Shown here in pieces: positions 1-6,130 of a stretch of 11,872 nt of DNA. Position 1 is the first letter of the stretch. Every line of letters begins with the position of its first letter. Source of the DNA: CAZFQG01 sp964520785 (GTDB lineage Bacteria > Planctomycetota > Planctomycetia > Pirellulales > Thermoguttaceae). The notes under the pieces were generated by a model. That model did not search any database. It saw nothing but the letters and a program-made list of their open reading frames with translations, and was not told the DNA's origin. A program made the position numbers and the translations under genes. Location: the NCBI GenBank assembly GCA_964520785.1, contig CAZFQG010000196.1:1-11872 (forward strand). The letters are read 5' to 3'.

Positions 1-84
1 CCGGAGTGGCGGAATTGGCAGACGCGCTAGATTCAGGTTCTAGTGGGGGTAAACCCCGTGGAGGTTCAAGTCCTCTCTCCGGCA
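1..84 (+). tRNA. tRNA-Leu (anticodon CAG), lacking its first base
   Basis: This is a class II leucine tRNA. The acceptor strand CCGGAG at 1-6 pairs with CTCCGGC ending at 83, so only the 5'-most G lies outside the window; the discriminator base is A84 and CCA is not encoded. The anticodon stem CTAGA (27-31)/TCTAG (39-43) closes the loop TTCAGGT, placing anticodon CAG at 34-36, which reads CUG codons. A long variable arm (GGGGGT..ACCCC) and a T arm with loop TTCAAGT are present, as expected for tRNA-Leu. Cloverleaf assignment was done by eye. Confidence 0.96.
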
Positions 85-89
85 GTCAA

Positions 90-125
90 AAACAGGCTTT
101 GCGAGATGGTTCGCAAAGCCTGTTT
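90..125 (+). terminator. Hairpin terminator of the tRNA transcript
   Basis: A perfect 15-bp inverted repeat begins 6 bases after the tRNA: AAACAGGCTTTGCGA (90-104) pairs with TCGCAAAGCCTGTTT (111-125) around a 6-base loop. The A-rich 5' side and T-rich 3' end resemble a bidirectional intrinsic terminator, although the T run is only three bases before GTATA. It most likely ends or protects the tRNA precursor. Confidence 0.7.
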
Positions 126-592
126 GTATAGGGGTTTAAGGCGTTTCACCCCTGTTCTTGCGGCGGGTAGTTGACATGGTCCGACCGAGAGGGTTCGACC
201 GAATCGGGATAATCTGGTAAATTGCATTGACGCTTTTCCATGGATTCCGGGGAGACGTGACCCACGATTGCATCGAGTTCGGTAAGGTTCGCGGCCTCCT
301 TGGCTGGCTTCGGTTGGAGTTCTACAACCTCTGGCCGCGGCTTCTCAATGCGCTGACGTCGTTCTTCAATGAGCCGATCCTTGCCGTCCAAGTCAACGCT
401 TATGGTACTTCGGCCTTCTCGCTCGACACCAGTTTCGATGGGGAGGGATGCTACCGATCAGCGGTCCTTGACGTCAGTAAACCGTTTCCGCTACGATAGA
501 GATCAAGTGGTCGCGGTGTCGGCAGATGCTCCAGCATTGCCCCTGATCGCCGTGAGCGGCTAAAGCATTTCTTCCACCGAGGCGAGAGAACC
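126..592. other. Intergenic region without a convincing gene; possible degraded integrase fragment
   Basis: No reading frame here looks like a well-supported gene. A minus-strand frame (stop near 146, possible TTG start at 391, open further upstream to about 455) encodes a charged 81-residue peptide. It contains IVGHVSPESMEK, which resembles the GHVS(P/K)E segment near the C-terminus of tyrosine recombinases. The rest of that frame does not look like an integrase, and the nucleophilic tyrosine expected after this motif is missing. A plus-strand frame (227-499) has no recognisable features. The right end holds the promoter candidate and leader of the next gene. Confidence 0.4.
468..497 (+). 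promoter_or_regulatory. Candidate sigma-70 promoter for the DUF1284-like gene
   Basis: TTGACG (468-473) and TACGAT (492-497) match the -35 and -10 consensus at 5/6 and 4/6 with an 18-bp spacer. Transcription from here would give a leader of about 90 bases before the ATG at 593. The -35 box overlaps the 8-bp palindrome TGACGTCA (469-476), which could be a binding site. Found by eye only. Confidence 0.4.
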
Positions 593-1696
593 ATGAGCCA
601 ACGGATCAATCGGCGGGGCTTTGCCAGGGCGGGGGCGGCGGCGTCCCTCGGCTTGACGATGCTCGATACAGGCGCGACGGCCGGAACGGAACGGCTTGCC
701 ACCGGGGAGATGCCGGCTCCGGACATCGGCTTTCTGGACGTGCGGCCGTATCAGTTGATGTGCATCGTCTGCCGGCTCGGGGAAGGTCGTGGCGACGAAA
801 TGGGCGACCCAAGATTGAACGAAATCCTCACCGCCGTGCGCGCGGACCCGGCCAGGCCGATTCGCCTCCGGCTGAACCACGAGTCGGTTTACCGCTACCA
901 GAACCCGGGGCCGGGAGAGGATACGCCCGGGGGGGAACTCTTCAACGCCAAACGGGATATCGACATCATCCAAAAGCTCGGTCTTGTGCCGGGTGATGCG
1001 CGCCCGGCGATCGATATGTTCGAGCGACTTTTCGTCGGTATCCCGACCGCCAAGGGAATCTGCGGATACGAGACCGTTACCGCCGAGACGTGGAAGGGGT
1101 GCCCCCTCGCAACAAGTGGAAACTATGAGAATGGGCACGCACTGGGGCTGGGGGCCGTCATTCCACCGCGCGACAAGGAGGAAAAGGCGGACTCCAAGAG
1201 GAGTTCGGTCGCGGAGATCTATGCAGCAAAGATACTGAAGATCCGCCCGCATCATTTGATGTGCATGGCCTGTTTCTTCGGCAGCCGGATGGACGATCTC
1301 GGACCAATTCAGGAAGACAACCTGTTCGAAGCGATCGACGTGATCCACCAAAACCCGGACGTTCCGGTCACCCTCATCCGCGGCACTTGCATGATTTGTC
1401 CGCCCTGCTCGCGCTACGACGCCAAGACGACGTCGTGCCTCGGCGGTCGGAGTATGGCGTTGCGGGATCAGAAGAAGGACCTCGACGTCCTGCAGAAGCT
1501 CGGCCTGAAGTACGGCGACACGCTTCCCGCGCGGAAGCTGTACGAGCTTCTCTTCGCGAGAGTCCGCTCCGCCTTGGACGTTTGCGGCTATGGCGACGGG
1601 GAGGAGCGGGCCCGCGAGTGGAGTATTTGCGGGGGCTCCGAGGTGAACGAGCGGTACGGCAAGGCCCGGGAGGCGAAGCTGGGGATTGGCGATTAA
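593..1696 (+). CDS. Tat-exported protein with two DUF1284-like cysteine-rich modules
   Basis: This 367-residue protein starts with a Tat-type signal: twin arginines R7-R8 in NRRGFARAG, a hydrophobic stretch to about residue 24, and a plausible cleavage near ATA-G at 30. Two homologous modules follow. Module 2 (about 217-346) matches the DUF1284 pattern: IRPHHLMCMAC, then CMICPPC (C266, C269, C272), C282, DVLQKLGLKYGD, and CGY with C331 and C346. Module 1 (about 49-170) repeats the framework (VRPYQLMCIVC, DIIQKLGLVPGD, ICGY) and keeps C57, C60, C157 and C170, but has NHESVYRYQ where module 2 has CMICPPC. DUF1284 proteins are described as putative metal- or iron-sulfur-binding, are usually about 130-140 residues, and have no settled function. 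Tat export fits a protein folded around a cofactor before secretion. The GAGAG just before the ATG is a plausible ribosome site. The gene is convergent with the arabinofuranosidase, 58 bases apart, with only a small GCCG-TTT-CGGC hairpin (1722-1732) between them. The role is unknown. Confidence 0.85.
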   Translation: MSQRINRRGFARAGAAASLGLTMLDTGATAGTERLATGEMPAPDIGFLDVRPYQLMCIVCRLGEGRGDEMGDPRLNEILTAVRADPARPIRLRLNHESVYRYQNPGPGEDTPGGELFNAKRDIDIIQKLGLVPGDARPAIDMFERLFVGIPTAKGICGYETVTAETWKGCPLATSGNYENGHALGLGAVIPPRDKEEKADSKRSSVAEIYAAKILKIRPHHLMCMACFFGSRMDDLGPIQEDNLFEAIDVIHQNPDVPVTLIRGTCMICPPCSRYDAKTTSCLGGRSMALRDQKKDLDVLQKLGLKYGDTLPARKLYELLFARVRSALDVCGYGDGEERAREWSICGGSEVNERYGKAREAKLGIGD

Positions 1697-1754
1697 CGCA
1701 TACGAGCCAATAACGTCGACAGCCGTTTCGGCGCAAAGACGACTTCCGTCCAGG

Positions 1755-4106
1755 CTATGAACCGGTTTCCAAGCGGTAAAGCCTGACGGCGCAGGGGGGT
1801 ACCTCGATCTTCTCCCCGAAATCGTCGACCGTGGTTTCCTCGATTCGCACCCGCTGCGGCTTCCCCGGTTCGTTGTAGGCCTTGGGATCGGGGCCGGTGA
1901 TCGTCCAGGCATTGCCCTTGCCGGTGAGCGTTGCGCCGGCCACCAAGACCGGAACGCTGAGCGTGTCGGCACTCGGATTCACGACGGCCACCGTCAGGGC
2001 CTTCCCGTCGGCCGTCCAGGCGGCGGCCGCGTCGAGAGGATAGGACGTCTCGACCTGGACCGGAATCTCCCCGAAGTGCTCTCGGTAGAGCTTGAGGACC
2101 AGGCCGGTCGTCGCGAAGGCGGCGTCGGTCTTGGTCGTCTTGATGCACCCGATGACGTTCACAGTTTGGGCGTAGTTCGCCATGAAGACGATGTCGCTCT
2201 GCCGGGCGAACTCGTGGATGCCGGCCGCGATCCCCAGGGCGTCTTGCAGGAAATACCGGGTTCCCAGTTCGCCGTAGACGTGCGGGCCGTACCAGTAGTT
2301 CCACTCGTCCATCGCGATGCGGATATTCTTGCCGTCGAGTTCCCCGATCGTCTTGCGGTACTCGCGGTGGGCGTCCGCCTTGCGGCGGATGGCGTCCGGA
2401 ATCTGGCGGACGTGCTCGTACACCGAAGGTTTTTCGCCGCAATAGAAATGCTCGCTGATTAAGTCCATGTGATTGGAGCAACGTCGGAGCATTCCCTCGG
2501 TCCAAGGTCCGGCGTCGCCGACGCCGACGGTGATGATGTCGGGATCCACTTCGCGCATCCGCTCGACCGTTTCGTTGTGTTTGAGGACGTAATGGTCGAG
2601 CTTCATGTGGCCGAGCTGCCAACCGCCGTACATTTCGTTGCCGATGCCCCACCATTTCACGGCGCGCGGCTTGGCGTGGCCGTGCTCGGCCCGCTTTCGG
2701 CCCATGGGGGTATCGGCGGAGCCGTTGGCGTACTCGACCTCCTCGGCCGCGCTGTGCGGGTCGCCGAACCCGGTGTTGACGACGACCAGCGGTTCGGTGC
2801 CAAGATGGCGGCAGAACATTATGAACTCGTTGATGCCGAAGTCGTTGTGCTCCACGCCGAGCCAGGCCGGGTTCTTCCGCGGCGGGCGCCGGTCCATGTC
2901 GCCGGTTCCATCCCGCCAATCGTATCCGCTGACGAAGTTGCCCCCGGGCCAACGGTAGATCGGCGCGTCGAGCTCCTTAAGCAGCGCAAGCGTATCAGGG
3001 CGCATTCCATCGATGTTGTCGGCCGGCATCAGGGAGGCCGTTCCGACACGGAAGCTCCCCTTGCCCGAAGACGTAATTTCGAGCCGGCCGTCATCCGTCG
3101 ATTTGCCGGCGGTGAATTCCAAGGGCGTCTTCGCGTACTCGGCCGAAAGGCGTTCCACGCGGACCACCTGGCAATCGGAGGCGCCGTCACCCCAGACGAG
3201 ACGAACCTCGACCGGAGCGGCGTCCGGCGTACCAAAGAGCCAAACACGGCCGACGTAATCCTTCCCGGCGACGAGTCCCAGCCCTTGCTGGACGATGCCA
3301 CCCGGTTCGTTTCCGGCAAGCGTCACGACCGGGTCTTGCTTGCCCACGAATGGATTCTCCGCCGACATGGTGACCGAGCCGATCTCCTTCCACGGAGCGT
3401 CTTTTGCGCCCACCGCATGGAAAAACTTCCGGTCTTCGAGCATCTCGGCCCAAATCCCGCCGTAGATGCACCGGCCCAGGTGTTCGATGAATTGGCCATA
3501 CACGTATTTCGAGAGGGGTACGCCCTTGTTTGCGGCGTCTATCCTGATCTCCGGCTTGATTTCACCTTTCTCGAGCAAGGTGAGGACCACGTCGTCGAAC
3601 CAGGCCTTGCCGGTGACCGTTCCCCACCCTCCGAGGAGGCAGTTGAGCTGAATCGAATCGTGCGGACCTGTTTGAAACACGGTCTCGACCTTGGTCCAGT
3701 CCGACGTTCCGATGACGGCCTTCGTCCTCGTTCCTTGCAGATTGTGCAGGTTCAGAAGCGCGCCGGCGCCATTCTCCGACTTCACGTTTTCCGTTTTGAT
3801 CCAGCCACTAAGCCGGTAGGTGGAATGGGGAAGCACTGGCACGTTTGCCTGCCAGGCGGCGTCGACTCCTTTCTCCCCGAAGACGGCCGCCGCCTTTCCG
3901 GAACGACCTCCTTCCACCGTGAACTTCGGCTCTCCGGCCCAGACCCAAGGCGCCCAATGAGCCGGCCGGTCGGCGACTGCGTCCTCAAAGGCCCCGTTCC
4001 GGGGCCAGAGTTCCACGTTCGCGGGCGACCATGCGATGCATAGGATCGAAAGGAACGATAAGATGGAAACGAGAACGAAACGACGGATTGCGGTCTGCGC
4101 GAACAT
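1755..4106 (-). CDS. Secreted GH51-type alpha-L-arabinofuranosidase with N-terminal carbohydrate-binding-like domain
   Basis: The 783-residue product should release terminal alpha-L-arabinofuranosyl groups from arabinan, arabinoxylan or arabinogalactan-type glycans. Residues 1 to about 26 form a Sec signal (RR then VLVSILSFLSILCIA) without a clear lipobox. A jelly-roll CBM-like domain spans about 36-178, from NGAFE to AWFDDVVL. The GH51 part begins near 187: YGQFIEHLGRCIYGG (203-217), YRWPGGNFVSGYDW (384-397), WGIGNEMYGG with the general acid/base E491, and IAMDEWNYWYG with the nucleophile E601. A C-terminal beta-sandwich ends at CAVRLYRLE. Both catalytic glutamates are present. The frame is open upstream to another ATG at 4208, but 4106 is preferred because a signal peptide starts there and AAGGA lies 10 bases before it. 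GH51 enzymes without accessory domains are about 500 residues, so the extra length is the N-terminal module. The family call is firm; the natural substrate is inferred. Confidence 0.95.
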   Translation of the reverse strand: MFAQTAIRRFVLVSILSFLSILCIAWSPANVELWPRNGAFEDAVADRPAHWAPWVWAGEPKFTVEGGRSGKAAAVFGEKGVDAAWQANVPVLPHSTYRLSGWIKTENVKSENGAGALLNLHNLQGTRTKAVIGTSDWTKVETVFQTGPHDSIQLNCLLGGWGTVTGKAWFDDVVLTLLEKGEIKPEIRIDAANKGVPLSKYVYGQFIEHLGRCIYGGIWAEMLEDRKFFHAVGAKDAPWKEIGSVTMSAENPFVGKQDPVVTLAGNEPGGIVQQGLGLVAGKDYVGRVWLFGTPDAAPVEVRLVWGDGASDCQVVRVERLSAEYAKTPLEFTAGKSTDDGRLEITSSGKGSFRVGTASLMPADNIDGMRPDTLALLKELDAPIYRWPGGNFVSGYDWRDGTGDMDRRPPRKNPAWLGVEHNDFGINEFIMFCRHLGTEPLVVVNTGFGDPHSAAEEVEYANGSADTPMGRKRAEHGHAKPRAVKWWGIGNEMYGGWQLGHMKLDHYVLKHNETVERMREVDPDIITVGVGDAGPWTEGMLRRCSNHMDLISEHFYCGEKPSVYEHVRQIPDAIRRKADAHREYRKTIGELDGKNIRIAMDEWNYWYGPHVYGELGTRYFLQDALGIAAGIHEFARQSDIVFMANYAQTVNVIGCIKTTKTDAAFATTGLVLKLYREHFGEIPVQVETSYPLDAAAAWTADGKALTVAVVNPSADTLSVPVLVAGATLTGKGNAWTITGPDPKAYNEPGKPQRVRIEETTVDDFGEKIEVPPCAVRLYRLETGS

Positions 4107-4225
4107 GGGCGGTAAATCCTTTTCGGATTGGAAGGGCGGAGTGAAAAATCCCCTCGTGGAGGTTGCTCGTCGTTTATGCGATTGCCGTGGAGGGAATGCT
4201 GCGCACATGCGGCCTTGATGTTTCG

Positions 4226-4254
4226 AGTATCTCCCGGTTGGAGGCGAATGTCAA
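4226..4254 (-). promoter_or_regulatory. Candidate sigma-70 promoter for the arabinofuranosidase gene
   Basis: Read on the minus strand, a perfect -35 TTGACA (4254-4249) is followed after exactly 17 bases by GATACT (4231-4226), a 4/6 match to the -10 consensus. The implied start near 4219 gives a leader of about 110 bases before the ATG at 4106. The match and position support this start codon over the upstream ATG at 4208, which would leave only about 10 bases of leader. Confidence 0.6.
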
Positions 4255-4406
4255 GGGTCGGCTAGGTGCGCGGCTCGGTCAACCTTGGTTGGGAGGGCAT
4301 TTTTCGGATGTCGGGACAGCCCGCCTCTGGACCGCGAATCCCCTTTGTCGTTCATCCTCCGCTGGTGAAATGGCTCGGCATCGGTTTTTTCCTTTCGTAG
4401 AGTCCC

Positions 4407-4434
4407 TTGCAAACCACCCGTCGGTAGCTAAAAT
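4407..4434 (+). promoter_or_regulatory. Weak promoter candidate for the membrane protein gene
   Basis: TTGCAA (4407-4412) and TAAAAT (4429-4434) are separated by 16 bases, matching consensus 4/6 and 5/6. The leader would be about 180 bases and would include the 4530-4565 hairpin. A second -10-like TATAGT at 4476-4481 has no good -35 partner. Low certainty. Confidence 0.25.
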
Positions 4435-4529
4435 AGTTGGTTTGTGCCCAATTCGTATCCGCTTGAAGCGAATAGTATAGTCGTCCGGAATCCTAGTTTC
4501 AAACGTGGCGGCCGATTCCGCTTCCTCAC

Positions 4530-4565
4530 GGCGAATCGACCCGCCGTCTCGGCGGGTCAATCGCC
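4530..4565 (+). promoter_or_regulatory. Structured mRNA leader hairpin upstream of the membrane protein gene
   Basis: GACCCGCC (4538-4545) pairs perfectly with GGCGGGTC (4551-4558) around the loop GTCTC. The stem is extended by GGCGA (4530-4534) with TCGCC (4561-4565) across a small internal loop. No T run follows, so it is not an obvious terminator. It lies about 55 bases before the start codon and could affect mRNA stability or translation. No known riboswitch class is recognised. Confidence 0.4.
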
Positions 4566-4619
4566 GCGCCGGGAACGCTGGCGGGAATCCCCGGTATTGC
4601 CCGTCGGGGGAAAACGATT

Positions 4620-5933
4620 ATGGAAGCGATTCTCCAATACGAAATCAATCCGACGACGTGGATGTACCTCTCGGCCTTGATGACGATGGGTATTTTTTTC
4701 AAATTCCGCCGGTTTTGGAGCGTCCGGAATTTCGATTTGCTCGGCCTGATGGCGTTTTCGCCGGGGCTTCTACTTGTCTATCATGGCCTTTTCGAGGGGG
4801 ACAATGCCCTATTGAGATGGGGGTATGTGTGGATATTCGTCGTCAGTGGCCTTTTTCTGCTTCGGATGATCTTCGATTCCATGATGGTCCGCCGACCGCT
4901 CCTGGAGCCCAATTTGTCGACGGAAGGCCTGACGTTCACCTGTTTGGCCCTACTAGTCTTCCTGTTGTTCGGAATCGGGGTTTCGCGGCCGCTGCAACGG
5001 TTGGATCACGTCCTTTCCTCCTCACCGGTTCCGGCGGAGCGCGTACCCGGGTACTCGCTTTTCTACTATTTCGCGAGATTCCCGAGCGAGGCGATCGTGG
5101 CGCGCGAGGGTACCGAGCCCGACCCGGACGCCGAGGTGCGCCGCGGGGAGACGGTTCGCGCGGTAACTGCGCGGATGACGGCGATGATGAGCCACCTGGC
5201 AATCGTCTGCGGCCTCTGGATGGTTGGTCGCAGGCACTTCAACAACAACCAGACCGGCGTTGCCATGGCGACGCTGTATCTGCTTCTGCCCTACACGGCG
5301 CAGGTTGCCGGAAGAGTCGGCCATTTTCTCCCCGGGGCCCTCTTGACGTGGGCCGTGTTCTTTTATCGGACGCCGTTGGCCGCGGGGATATTCCTGTCTT
5401 TAGGAAGCGCGCTGATGGGTCTTCCTTGGGGGGTGATCTACTTTCCGCTCTTTCTATTGCCTTTGTGGTGCGCCTTCTATTGGCGGTGCGGCTTGGTCCG
5501 TTTTCTGCTCGGCTTCGGAGTGACCCTGCTCTTCTTCGTCGCAACGCTGGCGTTCTCATCGGACGGGTTCGGATCGTTCCTTACTAGTATCCGCGCGGCG
5601 CTGGCGCTTCCCAGTCTTTCCCTGGAAGACTTGGTGGGGTTCTGGCAGTACCACCGACCCATGTACCGTATTCCAGTGATGGTCGCCTTTCTGGTGCTTT
5701 GCTTGGGCATGGCCCCTTGGCCCGCCCAGAAGAATCTGGGCACGCTGATGAGCTGCTCCGCCGCAATCCTCATCGGGACGCAGTTTTGGTGCGCGTTCGA
5801 GGGGGGGCTGTACATCGGTTGGTACGCTCCACTCCTTTTGCTGACGATCTTCCGTCCCAACCTGGAAGACCGAGTCGCCGTCACCGTGGTGGACCGTGTG
5901 AGAACCGCTCATAGACCTACTTCTGATGGATGA
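4620..5933 (+). CDS. Polytopic membrane protein, GT-C / DUF2029-like glycosyltransferase candidate
   Basis: The 437-residue product has roughly 10-11 hydrophobic segments, around residues 13-28, 38-56, 66-84, 104-121, 185-205, 213-230, 236-249, 252-286, 292-311, 350-366, 374-392 and 395-412. A large soluble loop lies at about 122-184. The stretch from LYLLLPYTAQ (219) through RVGHFLPGALLTWAVFFYR to LAAGIFLSLGSALMG and FPLFLLPLW (275-283) follows the pattern seen in DUF2029/GT87-type and related GT-C polyprenol-phosphate-sugar transferases. In those a short GH motif, an AG..LGLA segment and a P...LLP helix recur. The lysine usual in the 'TK..P' part is absent. An acidic EGDN (59-62) sits in an early loop. 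If this is right, it would move sugars from a lipid carrier onto an extracytoplasmic acceptor. The ATG at 4620 follows GGGGGAAAA. An alternative is an uncharacterised planctomycete membrane protein; the membrane call is sure, the enzyme call tentative. Confidence 0.85.
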   Translation: MEAILQYEINPTTWMYLSALMTMGIFFKFRRFWSVRNFDLLGLMAFSPGLLLVYHGLFEGDNALLRWGYVWIFVVSGLFLLRMIFDSMMVRRPLLEPNLSTEGLTFTCLALLVFLLFGIGVSRPLQRLDHVLSSSPVPAERVPGYSLFYYFARFPSEAIVAREGTEPDPDAEVRRGETVRAVTARMTAMMSHLAIVCGLWMVGRRHFNNNQTGVAMATLYLLLPYTAQVAGRVGHFLPGALLTWAVFFYRTPLAAGIFLSLGSALMGLPWGVIYFPLFLLPLWCAFYWRCGLVRFLLGFGVTLLFFVATLAFSSDGFGSFLTSIRAALALPSLSLEDLVGFWQYHRPMYRIPVMVAFLVLCLGMAPWPAQKNLGTLMSCSAAILIGTQFWCAFEGGLYIGWYAPLLLLTIFRPNLEDRVAVTVVDRVRTAHRPTSDG

Positions 5934-5936
5934 AAT

Positions 5937-5955
5937 CAACCCAAGAGAGGGGTTG
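5937..5955 (+). terminator. Weak hairpin just after the membrane protein gene
   Basis: CAACCC (5937-5942) pairs with GGGTTG (5950-5955) around a 7-base loop, three bases after the stop codon. No T run follows. It may be a weak or factor-assisted transcript end; the downstream gene has its own promoter candidate. Confidence 0.3.
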
Positions 5956-5999
5956 CTGCACGCCAATTTGACACGCGCGGCAAAAAAACCGTTTTCCGG

Positions 6000-6028
6000 T
6001 TTACCATTACAATCATTACAGGTATACT
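6000..6028 (+). promoter_or_regulatory. Candidate promoter for the first PEP-CTERM gene
   Basis: TTTACC (6000-6005) and TATACT (6023-6028) are spaced by 17 bases, matching -35 and -10 at 4/6 and 5/6. The spacer and its left edge hold two direct copies of CATTACA (6005-6011 and 6014-6020). The -35 box overlaps the right arm of a small hairpin AAACCG-TTTTC-CGGTTT (5986-6002). Either could be a regulator site. The leader would be about 95 bases. A perfect TTGACA at 5968-5973 has no -10 at proper spacing. Confidence 0.5.
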
Positions 6029-6130
6029 ACTATTCGAGGTTGATCTTGTTCGTCGCGGTGCGCGCTGGAATCAGTACCGCCGGCCCGGTGTTATTACCGT
6101 TCGTGTTTTTCTATTTGGAGGAAACTATCA

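Larger units (their letters stand above)
4107..4619. other. Divergent intergenic region between the arabinofuranosidase and the membrane protein gene
   Basis: These 513 bases separate two divergently transcribed genes, and I see no supported coding region in them. The left part is the arabinofuranosidase leader and promoter (minus strand). Next to that promoter is a small inverted repeat, CAACC-TT-GGTTG (4280-4291), upstream of its -35 box. The right part holds a weaker plus-strand promoter candidate, the small palindrome CGCTTGAAGCG (4460-4470), and a GC-rich leader hairpin (4530-4565). GGGGGAAAA just before 4620 is the likely ribosome-binding region of the membrane protein gene. Confidence 0.6.

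Noticed and set aside
560..1972. Minus-strand open frame of 470 codons opposite the DUF1284-like gene
   Set aside because: It lies antisense to a protein with a Tat signal and repeated cysteine modules, overlaps the end of the GH51 gene, and its product is low-complexity arginine- and proline-rich.
2469..4043. Long plus-strand open frame of 524 codons opposite the arabinofuranosidase gene
   Set aside because: It is a shadow of a clearly real GH51 gene in high-GC DNA. Its translation has no family motifs and no signal, and it lies entirely antisense.
4107..4208. N-terminal extension of the arabinofuranosidase to an ATG at 4208
   Set aside because: It would put 34 charged residues before the signal peptide and start almost at the predicted transcription start. 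The ATG at 4106 has AAGGA at proper distance.
4620..5933. Membrane protein as an exosortase for the adjacent PEP-CTERM proteins
   Set aside because: The exosortase Cys-Arg-His catalytic motifs with their usual spacing are not seen. The helix pattern fits GT-C-type proteins better.
5968..5973. Perfect TTGACA upstream of the first PEP-CTERM gene as its -35 box
   Set aside because: The 17-base position downstream reads GTTTTC, which is not a -10 element. The TTTACC/TATACT pair is better placed.
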